Shown here piece by piece: positions 28,236 to 39,500 of a stretch of DNA of 64,000 bases. The notes beneath the pieces were generated by a model. It was not told the DNA's origin, made no database searches, and saw only the letters and a list, made by a program, of their open reading frames with translations. The stretch's first letter is position 1. Every line of letters begins with the position of its first letter. The stretch is from Symbiodinium natans (Eukaryota > Sar > Dinophyceae > Suessiales > Symbiodiniaceae). The position numbers were made by a program, and so were the translations under genes. The DNA is taken from positions 160,001 through 224,000 of the forward strand of contig CAJNDS010000779.1 in the NCBI GenBank assembly GCA_905221605.1. Direction: 5' to 3'.

Positions 28236-31200
28236 GTGTCTGAGCTCCCTGCTGCTGTCAACATGTTCGGCCGCCCGCTCCCCGACGCGCCCATGCAGTC
28301 GGTGGATCTGGACGGCGTGGCTGCAGCCTCTGTCCACGTGTTCGCCCGCCCGCTCCCTGAGGCACCCGCGCGGGCCGTGGATCTGGACGACGTGGCTGTG
28401 GCCTCTTTGCCAGCAAGCTCCGAACGCACGTCCACAGCGTCCGCGGCCGCCGCCGGGCCAGGACACAAGCGTCCGCGCCGCCAGCGCCGCGGAGATGCCA
28501 GAGACCGGCAGGTTCTTTGTCACGGCCTGCCCGGACAAACTTGCCGCTTCGCTGCAGATGGATCCGGCGCGCGGGCTCAAGGCAAGCATGGCGGTCGATG
28601 CGTTTTCTGCGACGAGTCAGCCATGGCCCAAGCTCTTGGGACACCTGCAGGCCGCGGCAACATCGTTCGGTTCCTCAAGCAGTGGAGACAGGCCGGCTCC
28701 GACACTTTCGATGTTGCGCTTTCCCGCAGCACCTTGGCGTCGTTGCCGGACGAAGATCGCCAGGGCCTTCGGTTGTCGGCAGAGCTCCCGGTTCGGAGGC
28801 CTGTGGCGCAACCTGCCGGCCGTGCCGCCGAGGCGCTGGGCAGGCGCCGAGCCGTGACAGCGGCGCCGAGTGCGCAGCAGCTGCAGGCCTACCGCGCCGG
28901 GGTCGCGGAGGACCGCGCTTACGTGCGACGCAAATTCTTCCCGCAGCGCGACCGCCGTGTTCGGCATGCCGACTTCCGATGGAAAAACCCCATGCCCTCC
29001 AACTTGCATGCCAAGATCCACGATCAGGCCTTCAACGACACCGGCCTTCCAGACGCGCACGTGACCGACAAGGCCCGCCTTCTGGAGCTTTGGTGCAAGC
29101 AGCATTCCTGGAAGGTTTGCCGTCTCTGCGCGACAGTGCAGCCGCAGCATCTCAAGGAGGCCGACCTCCGGGAGAAGACGCCGACTGCTCTTGCCAAGTG
29201 CAAGAACTGCAGCAAGCCCGAAGAGACACGACTATGGGTACCATCTGCAGAGGAGGTGCCCCTGCCTCTACGTGGACTGCCTCGCGAAGTGCTCCTGTCG
29301 TTGCGCCCCCTGGACATTGACTGCGGACCGGAATGGAAGGCTGATTATGGGTATTACTTTCATAGCACCATGATTCGCTTCTCCTGGTCCCAGCCGGACG
29401 TCCTGGCGAAGATCGACACTTTGGACGGCAGAAACCGCAAGATCGCCAAGAAGGCGGGCGCGCGTCTTGCTTGCCTGTTCTGCTTTGCCTCTGCTCGTCT
29501 GGCTTACCGTCCCTGCATGCCTGTTGTTGTGCGTGTCGTCAGGCCTTCGATTTCCTCATGGGCAGCGATGCCTCCAGCTACCGGTCCTTCGTGCAGCGCC
29601 ATCGCCGCTTTCTACGTGACTACCCCAACGCTGATGCCGAGAGGCGGAAGCGCCCTCTGCGCTTCCTGGAGGAAGAGGCTGTGGAGTGTGCACTGTGGCC
29701 ACATCTGTATTGGGACTGGCGCCTCTGTGAGACCTCTACGCGGCTCGCAGACGTTCGCCGCCGGGCTCGCGCCGTCGAGGCGGTTCGCGCCGCGGCCGGC
29801 GGCGCAGACGAATCCGATGTTGAGGAAGAAGATGTCGAGCATGCCACGCGACAGAGTCTGCGGCGCTCTTTCCTCGCAAAGGCCATGGGCCCTATCGCCG
29901 ACTACGCCGGCGACCACGAGCTCGTGCATTTCGTCTTCGATTTGTTCATGTGGTCGGACGTGGGGGGCAAAAAGGGCGCCTTGCCCGGCACGCCGATGTG
30001 GCAGGCGATGAAAGGCGCCCCGTGGACGCCCCAGTTCTGGAAGGTGCGACACGCCGCCGCCCTGGATATGCAGGCCCAATGCGGGTTTCCGGTTGCCTTC
30101 TTCACCTGGGCTCCGTTTGAGTGGTCCGCGCCATATCACCAGTGGGTTCTGCGCCAGATGGAGCAGTTGGGGCGCCATCGTCTCGGTTTGGCTGGACCCG
30201 AAGCCCTTCACCTGGCTCACCTGCTCACCGAGCTCTTTCGCGAGTGGGTTTGCGGCGGCGGACGGAAGTTTGGGGCTGCCACGTCCAACTGGCAGACCTC
30301 CCTTTTCGGTGGCCATCGAAGTGACGGCAGCCGCGTGCGGGTGAACTTCGTCGGGCGACTGGAGTTCCAAGATGGCAAACGCAAAGAAGCCACTCAAGAT
30401 TACCACGGGCGTGCGGCGGTGCACCTGCACGGTCTAGTCTTCGCCGATGAGGTCGGGCCGTCGCAGCTGCACACCAAGATCTGCGCCACGGTACCTCCGG
30501 AAGGCGACCCATTGCGAGGCTACGTGCTAGATGGGCAAGCCGGCCGCACGGGGAGCGGGCTGCCGAGACAGGAGGAGGCCAGCTACTGTGACGCCACGAC
30601 GGACACCGTGCACCTGCGACACTCCTTCCTGGACAAGCGCCTGGGCATCCGAGGCTACAGCCCCGAGTTCCTGGACGTGTTCAAGTGCCACCAGGATGTG
30701 CAGATTCAGCGAGGCACTGGGCTCATGCTCAAGTACGCCGCGACCTACCTGCCCAAGTTCAGCGATGGACCTGGGAAGGAGCTGATGGACGACGGCAGCA
30801 GCGCGTACGCAGCAGCCAGGCGCGTGCTCTTCACTTTCCATCCCGGTGAGCCGGAGATGTGGCTGCTGCTGGCGAGCCAGGCTTTCCCCATGTACTTCCT
30901 GGGCGGGACGATGCGGCCTATCATTGCCCCTCACCCTGGCATGCCGAAGAAACCGGACTACGTCCGTCAGTATGAGGCTGCCGCCTGGCGCGGGCAGATG
31001 ACGTTGCTGGAGTTCCTTCGCAGGGTGAACGCGAAGGGGGCCATTCTGGAGCACATCCGCAAGTCCCACGCCGCTTCGGGCACGGAGTCCATTCTGGAGG
31101 AATACGCTCTTCGCTTCCAGACCTTCGGTGAGAAGGTCGTTGCCGCAGAAATGGTCTCCATGACCAACGACAAGTTCTACGGCCAGTGGCTTGCGCTCCA

Positions 31201-32818
31201 CGTCCCTTTCCAGCAACTCGAGGACCTGCTCGTCCACGACATCGTCGCCCGTGTTCCCGACGGCGTGAAGTTTCTAGCCTGTGCTCTACACCTAGCCCCG
31301 GAGGTCTGGCGGCAGCCCGCTGCCATTCGAGCCTACATGGAGGTTCGAGCACATCGCGACACGTTCATCGAAACGGTCCTCAGCATGATTTCAGCACAGG
31401 CAGCTTTCGTGGAACAGCACCTCGATGGGCGACTGTCGCCGCCCGGTGCCGTGGCCATTCCCATGCGCCCGAGCTACGTGGGCGACGACTCCGATGAGCT
31501 GCAGTTCACTGCATCGCAATCTTTGCTCGAGACCTACATCGACCGCCGCGTCGACCAGGCGCTTCGCATCCGTGCGACTGCGGACGACGTCGAGTACGAG
31601 CGCTTGGTGGGGCTTGCAGAGGAGCACGGGAGCATGGTGGCCGCCACCGGCCCGCCGGGAACTGGCAAGACCGCTGTGCTGGACCGGTGCATTCGGCGGG
31701 CTGAATCCCTCGGCGCCCGCATCCTGATCGCTTTGCCCACGGGAGTTCAGAGATCTCGGATGAGGCAGCGACATCCGAACGTGGACTTGGACACGTGTCA
31801 CGGAGCTTTCCTTTTCCATCGACCCCTGACGGAGGCTTTGGGCATTGTGGCAGCCTACGATCTGATCGTCGTCGATGAAGCCTTCCAACTCGTCGAAGAA
31901 CACTTCGAGCGATTGCATCAGATGTGGGTGGTGGCCGCCAGGGTGCCTTGTCTGGTTCTGGCAGGCGACGAGTGGCAGCTCCCGCCTCCAGATCGCACGC
32001 AACGGAGCCTCGCCTGCCACCCGCGCTGGAGATTCGTCTGCAAGGTGGAGCTGCACCACGTTTGGCGGCAGGACGGCGGCGACCCTCTCCTCAGCAAGCT
32101 GACGTACCTCCGCAAGAGCCGCCCGACCGGAAGAGAAGGCGACAGCCTGTTGCGCGATCTCTGTCGCGGGCACAAGGCTTGGTCTGGCCACCACGAGCCG
32201 ACTGGCGACGACATCAAACGCCTCCTGGAGCGCACCGACGGCGGCGGCACCACCGTGATCACCTGCACTCGGCGAGGGGCCGCTCTGGTGAATCGACTGT
32301 TCCAGGCTGCTTTGTTCCCGCGGCCGACGGCGCCAGCGCTGGGTCGTGTCCCGGCGGACTATGAGTGCAACCCCGTCAACTATGATGACACCGGAAAGCT
32401 GCTTGACCGACTGCCGCAGCCGCTGCACTTGACCCTGCACGAAGGTCTGCGAGTTCGACTCACGCGAAACGTCGACAAGCCCAATGACTTCGTGAATGGA
32501 ATGGCTGCTGTCGTACTCGGTTTCGACCCTCGCCGGCACGCCATTGTGGTGGAAACAGAGAGCAAGCATTGCCTGTGTGTATACCCCATCACGACCGACG
32601 ACGTGCCTGGAGGGCGCTTGACTTACTATCCGGTCAAGTTGGGGTACGCGGACACGGTGCACAAGTACCAGGGAGCTGAGCTCAGCCATGTTACCTTTTG
32701 GCCGGACCGGCCTGGCTGCCCTGCTGCAGGTTACGTGGCCCTCTCACGAGTGAAGAGAGATGCGGACTACCTTCTCGGCGGTTGCGTCAAGCCAGAACAC
32801 TTCCTCCCGGCCCGCTGA
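28236..32818 (+). CDS. Helitron-type Rep-helicase (HUH endonuclease + SF1 helicase), two exons
   Basis: Joining 28236-29453 to 29543-32818 across an 89-nt intron gives about 1497 residues in one frame. Residues 9-62 hold a tandem ~31-residue duplication (FGRPLPDAP / FARPLPEAP). A Cys4 module lies at C95, C103, C122, C125 and a second CxxC pair at C295/C298 and C322/C325. The rolling-circle Rep domain has its HUH motif (HLH) at 700-702, and two tyrosines spaced YxxxY at 804 and 808, the Y2 arrangement of Helitron transposases. The helicase has Walker A GPPGTGKT (1109-1116), Walker B VVDEA (Asp1184), motif III GDEWQLPP, and motif VI VALSR (1471-1475), of the Pif1/RecD type. The family nicks and unwinds DNA for rolling-circle transposition. 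All key residues are present, so the enzyme may be active. The ATG chosen is the first in frame. Confidence 0.85.
29454..29542 (+). other. predicted 89-nt GC-AG intron in the Rep-helicase gene
   Basis: Exon 1 ends ...gccaagaag, followed by gcgggcgcgcg. The intron is pyrimidine-rich and ends gtgtcgtcag before gccttcgat. Removal restores one frame (phase 0: IAKK then AFDFLMG). GC donors and short pyrimidine-rich introns are common in dinoflagellates. Reading straight through would instead need a frameshift. Confidence 0.75.
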
Positions 32819-33376
32819 CCCAGCCTGAGTGCTTGCAAATGGTTTCAATGTACTCTCACCACGGCTAACAGAGAAGCCGCAAAATCTCGATTGCGCCGAG
32901 CGACTCGAGGGCGCCAAAAGGCAGAGCGTGTCGCATCGCGCAGCCACGTGTCCGAATGCACCTTTATCATAATAATACAGGGCCGTCTACGGCATACACA
33001 ACGAATGATCTAAAGACCTAGCGAGAAGTAATCAGTCCATCGCATTTCATCCCTGCCTGACATATAGCCACCTGCGTGCTTGCCTGCCACCATGGCCATT
33101 TGAGATCTCTGACTCCGTGGCTGCGCCCATTCCCCTCGTTTCCTGTGCTGCTCACGGCCCTGTGTCCAGCTCGTCGCCCCTGGGCTGATATCGAAGACAA
33201 TGAAATCTTCTTAGCCTTCAAAAGCTGGAAGTACGTGCAGCGTCGAATGCATAAGTTTGATAATGTAGGCTGGCTTTGGTTCGGCTGGCTTTGGTTTGGC
33301 TTGTTGCAAGTAGTGATTGGGCGGTCTTGGGGTGGGCATGTCTGCACACTATTGCGTTCAGCTGACCCATGCTACA
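32819..33376. other. 3' flank of the Rep-helicase gene up to the CCCTAAA array
   Basis: No gene recognised. If the island is a Helitron, its 3' terminus should lie here. A weak candidate is a short hairpin at 32982-32993 (GCCG/CGGC) 16 nt before CTAA at 33010, but the next base is A rather than the canonical T. Confidence 0.5.
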
Positions 33377-33484
33377 CCCTAAACCCTAAACCCTAAACCC
33401 TAAACCCTAAACCCTAAACCCTAAACCCTAAACCCTAAACCCTAAACCCTAAACCCTAAACCCTAAACCCTAAACCCTAAACCC
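33377..33484 (-). repeat. CCCTAAA telomere-type array, ~15 copies
   Basis: Perfect heptamers in the same orientation as the 22782-23092 array. Right border of the 10.3-kb gene island. Confidence 0.97.
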
Positions 33485-33486
33485 AT

Positions 33487-33607
33487 CGTTTAGGGATTAG
33501 GGTTTTAAGGGTTGTTACCGTTTTGGAATTAGGGTTTTCAGGGTTGTTACCGTTTAGGGATTAGGGTTTTGAGGGTTTTTATGATTTAGGGATTAGGGTT
33601 TTCGGTT
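33487..33607 (+). repeat. ~38-bp tandem repeat containing TTTAGGGATTAGGG
   Basis: Three to four diverged units of tttagggattagggtttt(a/c/g)agggttgttaccg. Derived from telomere-like sequence. Confidence 0.8.
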
Positions 33608-34820
33608 TAGGGGATTTAGGGTTAAAAAATTTAGGCGCTGCGCGCGCCAAAACGGCATTCGCTGCGCGGGCCCTACGGGGGCCCAGACGCGCAGCTCATG
33701 CTTTTGTCTTGCACGCAGCGCTTACTTTTTGAGGAAGCATACACGCAGATGAATTGGCTTCACGCACACACGCACACACATTTCCTGTGTTGGAAAAATG
33801 GAAAGCTTGTAACCCGCAACGAACCACCAACAATGTCAACAATAGTGAAGAGTGCACTTCACGGCGACCCGCTTGCTCAAGTCTTTGGGGCAACAGTGGT
33901 CAAAGAACGCTTCAGGGTTTCGGGGATTAAGGCTTAGAGCTTACTTTGCCCCTTAAGTGCTTTTGGTGTTATATTGACTCTCATGTTACCACTGTGTTCT
34001 GTTTGGGGCTTTGTTCTTTTCTACTTCAACCCCACTCTACGAAAACGAGCTTTCCCTTTTCGCAGTCCTTTGTTGCCAGTCTGGGATACTCGTGACCTCG
34101 CAACTATCAAGTAAGGGGCCAGTGATGCCGCAAGCCCTACCGACAGGTTCGCTCAGGGCTTTGGGGTCCCCGCTCATTTGAGCAACGGCTTCTGTTCGGC
34201 GATTGTGGACATTGGTGAGGGCGGCCCAACCAAAGCTAAAAAGCAAAATGAGATTGCCTGCAAAGGGTATTCGTGTATTCGGAAGAGAGGCTCAAGGTTC
34301 AGGACTGACCCACGTACCTTTAAGCCACACACACCTCTGAGCCCTAAAGCCCATAGATCCAATGCGCAGACCGCATCATTGACATTAAGCCCTGCAGATG
34401 GTGATTGGAAGCTCATCAAAACAAGGAACAAGAGCTGGCTCTTCCAAGCTGTTTATCGATGTGTGCCGGGGCTTCACATGATTTGGCCTCTCATACTTCC
34501 CAGAAATGTGGCCACATGTGGCGCCACGTGTGGCCAAAAACTTCCATAGCTTTTTCCTGAGTTTTCCACCGTTAAACCCTGAAGACACTGCCCACACAGG
34601 CTGTGTGCAGAAGCTGATCCATTCAAGTCGCAAAATCGCAACAATCCCAAACCAACCCCCACAGTCTGCACACAAGCGCAATCAAGTCGCACAGCTGACC
34701 CCACCCATCTCTCCCCGGCCCAATTTTGACCCCCCACCTATGGACAAGTCTTGGATGGAATAGCTTTCAAAAAAATAGCGTTTTCCACCATTAAAACCTA
34801 AACCCTAAACCCTAAACCCT
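33608..34820. other. non-coding spacer
   Basis: Unique sequence; frames of 60-120 residues show no domain. A cacacgcacacac run at about 33763-33780. Confidence 0.5.
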
Positions 34821-35029
34821 CAAGACAAAATAAATAGAAATTGTATGTGGTATCGTTCTGAATTTTCAAGATATTTGTCTAAACAGCTGACATACAGAAT
34901 TTAAGTAAATTAATCCAAAGCGCCTGGGAAACCAAATGCTCAATTTACTTAAACCTCTGGAGCCAACTTAGGCTACACGTCAAGCCCACAAATGAGGCCC
35001 AACGAGAGGTCCCAAATCAGACCGCTAAC

Positions 35030-35470
35030 CCCAAACCCCCCCCCCCTCCCCCACAAACCCCCCCCCAAAACCCACCCCAAAACCCCACCCCAAAACCCCA
35101 AAACCCCCCCGAAAAACCCGCCCCCAAAACCCGCCCCCAAAACCCCCCCAAAACCCACCAAAACCCCCCCAAAACCTCCCCAAAACCCCCCCAAACACCC
35201 CGAAAACCCCCCTCAAAACACCCCAAAACCCCCAAACGCCACCACAACGCACCAACACCCCCCAAAAACCCCCCCACATAGCCCCATCCCCCAGCCCCCA
35301 TCCCCAGCCCCAGCCCCAGCCCCATCGCCCCATGCCCCAGCCCAAGCCCCAGCCCCCAGCTGCCCCCAACCCCGCCCCACCGCCACTTGTTTCAGCCCCA
35401 GCCCCCAAGCCCCTCTGCCCCCCAGCCCCCAGCCCCCCAGCCCCCCAGCCCCCCTCCCCCCTCCCAAAAA
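35030..35470. repeat. C-rich low-complexity tract
   Basis: ccccaaaac units giving way to agccccc units. Open Pro-rich and Gly-rich frames on either strand are artefacts of composition. Confidence 0.92.
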
Positions 35471-35497
35471 TGAAAAGCATAGTTCCAAAAAACAAAA

Positions 35498-35581
35498 CTT
35501 TCGGTCAAAACGTTTCGGTCAAAACTTTCGGTCAAAACGTTTCGGTCAAAACGTTTCGGTCAAAACTTTCGCTCAAAACGT
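35498..35581. repeat. TTTCGGTCAAAACG short tandem repeat
   Basis: About six units of 12-14 bp. A shorter run of the same unit lies at 36847-36875. Confidence 0.9.
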
Positions 35582-35629
35582 TATTGGGACACAAACCCTA
35601 TACAATTTCTATAAACCCTAAACCATAGG

Positions 35630-35722
35630 CCCTAAACCCTAAACCCTAAACCCTAAACCCTAAACCCTAAACCCTAAACCCTAAACCCTAAACCCTAAAC
35701 CCTAAACCCTAAACCCTAAACC
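35630..35722 (-). repeat. CCCTAAA telomere-type array, ~13 copies
   Basis: Perfect heptamers between composite copy A and the AACCAATA repeat. Confidence 0.95.
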
Positions 35723-35990
35723 AATACAAACCAATAAAAAACTAAGAAAAACCAATAAATACAAATAGAAAACCAATAAAAATCAATAAAAACCAATAGA
35801 AAACCTATAAATACCAGTGGAAAACCAATAAACACCAATAGAAAACCAATAGAGAACCAATAGAAAACCAAAAAAACCAATAAAACAAATACAAACAAAA
35901 AACCAATAAAAACCATTAGAAAACCAGTAGAAAACAAATAAAAACCAATGAAAACCACTAGAAACCCAATAAAAACCAATGGAAAACCCT
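35723..35990. repeat. AAACCAATA-type minisatellite
   Basis: About 25 units of roughly 10-12 bp (aaaaccaataa, aaaaccaatag). Purine/AT-rich, no gene; the minus-strand frame reads VFIGFLLVF repeats. Confidence 0.92.
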
Positions 35991-36254
35991 CAAGACCAAA
36001 TACATAGAAATTGTATGTGGGGTCATTGAATTTGTGACGTGAAAACCCCAACACCCCATCTCTGCAAATGTTCTGGGACAACCCAAACGTTCCCGGTTTA
36101 GCCCTTGTTGGGGTTGGGGGGGGGGTCAACCAGACCCTGGGTCTGACCCCCTCACCCCCCCCCCCCCCCCCCCACCCCCCACCCCCCCTCCCACCCTCCC
36201 ACTCCACTCCCACCCTCCCATGCCCTCCCACCCTCCCAAACGCTAGTTGTTGCC

Positions 36255-36897
36255 GGTGTTAGGGTTGTATGTGGGGTCATTTTGAATTTCCCAAGTTAGT
36301 TGTCTAAACAACTGACAAGCTGTGTTTAGGTATATTAATCCAAAACGCATCTCTCTAGAGGCCAAATGCTCAATTTATTTAAACCCCCTCTCCCCTCTCT
36401 TTTCTGGAAATCTCCCGCCCAGATCTTTCGAAATCTCCCCCCCCCTCCCCCTCTCCCCAGGATCTCGCCCTCCGCGTTCCAGATCTAATCTCTCCAGATC
36501 TCCCCCCAATTTCCCCTCCCTGCCCCCTTCCCCCCCCCCCCCCCCCCCTTACAAAAAAAAAAATCTCAGGCCCAGCTGCCAGATCTGCCCAGATCTTTTT
36601 TCCAGATCTTCCCCCCCCAAAAAAAAAACAATCTCCCCCCCACATCTTTCGCCCGCACAGACAATTTGGCCATTTACAAGGCTTTTCAGAGTGGCTCAAA
36701 GCTTCAAGGCCTGGCAGGGATGCCTCCTGGCATGGATTGGGGACGCAGACGTATCCATGGTGCCCCCGCCCCTCCCCCCCTCCCACTCCACGCCCTTCCT
36801 CCCCGCCTCCGCCCCCTCTACCCCCGCCCCCCGTTCCAAAAAAAAACCGTTTCGTTCAAAACGTTTCGTTCACAAAGTTATTGGGACCCAAACCCTC
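36255..36897. repeat. composite repeat, copy B
   Basis: Same architecture as 34822-35605: head with ttgtatgtgg...gtctaaacaactgac...aatgctcaatttatttaaacc, a C/T-rich middle (36380-36835), tail with tttcgttcaaaacg and ttattgggacccaaaccct. A third partial head lies at 35992-36036 and a third tail at 40218-40252. Confidence 0.8.
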
Positions 36898-37480
36898 GAA
36901 AAGATCTAGGCTGGAGAGCCCTAGAGGGCCTGTGAAGCAATTTGGGGGCCTGACATGGCTTCGGGCAAATTGAAGGGACTGGAAAAGCTTCCGACAGTTA
37001 CATGATACTTTACTCACGTCGCCCTAACCAGATGCACACGCAAGCTGCTTCACTGTAAACAATGGCAATCCACGAGGCTTCACAATCACAACCACAAGCT
37101 GCTTCAAGTCACTAATTACCAAGGCGCAATCTCGACGCAAGAATTTCGTAGTCAAGCACGTCGCAATCCACGAAACCCGAATGCTTCAAAAATCTTTCCC
37201 ACAGCCCACCAATGGATCAGAAGCTTGCAAAAACCCTGGGTTTCTATTGGTTTTTCGCTCCTTTTAAGCACCCCCACAGCCACACAGCCAACCAATAGAT
37301 CAAAAGCTTGCAAAAACCCTGGGTTTCTATTGGTTTTTCGCTCCTTTTAAGCCCTAAACCCTAAACCTTTAGTCGCCAAGTGTCTCGCTTCGTGACAGTC
37401 CGCATGACCGATTGCATAAACCTTAAACCCTGAACCCTAAACCCTAAACTTTAAACCCTAACGAAAAGATTTTTAGGATT
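36898..37480. other. non-coding, with a 67-bp near-tandem duplication
   Basis: The block at 37204-37270 (agcccaccaatggatcagaa...) is repeated at 37285-37351 with about four differences. No gene recognised. Confidence 0.65.
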
Positions 37481-38755
37481 ATCTATTGGTTGCTTATTCG
37501 CGAGATTCGGATTTCGTGTGGGGAGCTCGAAGAATCAGATCCGTGGCAGGATCTCGATGGATTTGCAACGCGGCTTCCACTTTGCTTGCTGCTTGTACTT
37601 GCAGCGGGCGAACAGGCCGCAACTTGATGAATAGAAATTGCGAATTGGTTTCTTATCTGGACGATTCTGTGTGTGATTGTTCTTTTCTTTCTTGTCCTTC
37701 GGTTGCGCCGTGCCTTATGGCGAATTCGGGTGTGTTCTATTCGTTTCATTATTGGAAGGCATTATGCTTTGAGCGGTCTCATCATGGATCCCGATTTCCA
37801 TTTTCGAATTATTTGGACTAATTGATATTTATTTTATTCGAATGGAGGGATTAGATACAAATTCCAATCTCAGATTATCTGTATCTTGCAGTGGTGAGAG
37901 AAGCATAAGCCTTCTTTCTCTTTGATTTGAGATATGATCTCGGCGCTTGGATGAATTGGTGCTTTTGAGAACAGAAATCTCTTGCATCTTTTGTATGATA
38001 TTCCATAGAAATGTAGAATCTAATATATAAGAAATCAACGAAATTATGTAATACATCATCATTATCATACGTTATCCATGATCGTACAGAATTATACGGT
38101 CTATATAGAATATAGACTATAGATCGATGATTGATATTAATTGGTAGTCACTTGAATCAGGATTTCTATATTATATAATTGTATAGGGTTCTTGAATATC
38201 CAAGGACTATATTAAAGCATAAGGGTATTAGAAAAAAGGCAATCGACCTATGTAATTGGAACCTTTAGTTATACATTACCAGACTAGAATCTCTAAATGT
38301 TCTAGTGTCTAGAAAAGCCACTAGCAATTTCGGTAGGGAGAAAATACAATATATTATGCTATTTCATCGTATCAATAACCATTTCATCATTAGAATACCA
38401 ACATCATAAAACCTTCTGGAATGAAATAAAGAGAACCCTGAATCAAAACAAACGAAAGCCACTAGCGCAATCCCAAAAGACCATGCCTAAGATCGAATAT
38501 CCTTTTTATAATTCTCAAGTTTTAACGAAATATTCGTATATACCTTCTAAAATGAGTATTTTCGACATCTTGTCATTTTGTGATTGTATTAGTGTACGTA
38601 AATAAAATCGAGCGCGAGATTTAAGACGTTCCTTGAATTTAAATAAAAAATTAGAAATTTCTGGTTTTCAAATTTCTCCCCACTTTAATTTAGCATTTAC
38701 CATAAGATCCGGTGGCTAGGCTGAAATATATAAGACCCGCCCCCGGCATAAGTGT

Positions 38756-38791
38756 ATTCAATGAATCTTAAGTATTCAATGAATCTTAAGT
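38756..38791. repeat. 18-19 bp tandem duplication
   Basis: gtattcaatgaatcttaa twice in tandem, inside the AT-rich island. Confidence 0.85.
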
Positions 38792-39185
38792 ATGGTATGG
38801 TTGGTCAGTTGTTTGGATTTCAGGGGCTAGAATTGATTAGATTAAATTAAGCTTATAGATGTGAAGGCTCCAGATGCAATAATTCGATCATACTAAATAA
38901 TCAATATCGCGATGTATCATACATCATCATCTCTAATATTCTGTTCACGGAGCAGTGCAAATGCTGTCGGAGAAATGAACGAAATACAGCCGAATAATTA
39001 AGAGCCGAACAAAAAGTAATTTAAGAGGTTTGTAGTAAAAGCCCAAGTAATAAGAAATCTTTGATAGAGTAGAACCTACATTCAGTCAAAAAACACCCCC
39101 AAGTAAAGCGAGAAATACAAAAAGACATGGGGATTTTGTAGGCAGTCATGAAGAAGTGCGGGGCGTCTTGAATCCCGCGCCCGCG

Positions 39186-39225
39186 TAAATAAATAAATAA
39201 ATAAATATATATATATATATATATT
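39186..39225. repeat. (TAAA)n then (TA)n microsatellite
   Basis: Five or more TAAA units followed by about nine TA units. Confidence 0.95.
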
Positions 39226-39500
39226 ATGACTCTCGATCTTATTTATAATCTATTAACGCATAATAATATACAAAATCTCTACAGATATGTACGCATCTGT
39301 TTAAAATCTTTTTCAATATTTACATATGAATCATTTCTTTGGAAAATCAATTAAAAGCTATAGCTACATCAATATGAGTCATTTCTAAACTATAAACCAT
39401 AATTTTACAAAAAAACAAATTTACAGAAAAAAACAAACAAAAAGAAACGCTAGCTAGAAGTAGAATTAAATACAGAAACAAACAAAATGCCCAGGATAAC

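Larger units (their letters stand above)
34822..35605. repeat. composite repeat, copy A
   Basis: Head: an AT-rich ~130-bp block (tagaaattgtatgtgg...gtctaaacagctgac...aatgctcaatttacttaaacc). Middle: a long C-rich tract (35030-35470) of ccccaaaa-like and cccccagc-like units. Tail: tttcggtcaaaacg repeats (35498-35581) and ttattgggacacaaaccct. The same order of head, C-rich middle and tail recurs at 36255-36897. Confidence 0.8.
37480..39500. other. AT-rich island of foreign composition
   Basis: About 2 kb with no telomere-type heptamer and far higher A+T than anything else here. It has frequent stops in all frames and texture like organellar intergenic DNA (plastid-like, in my judgement). No gene, tRNA or rRNA was recognised; the 37486-37821 frame has no identifiable domain. 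It could be a nuclear insertion of organelle DNA, horizontally acquired DNA, or an assembly artefact. Confidence 0.5.

Noticed and set aside
32982-33013. Helitron 3' terminus (hairpin plus CTAA)
   Set aside because: Stem of only 4-5 bp, 16-nt spacing and A rather than T after CTAA; too weak to call.
35030-35470. CCCCAAAA runs as ciliate-type telomere
   Set aside because: Units are irregular and mixed with CCCCCAGC; better explained as C-rich low complexity in a duplicated composite repeat.
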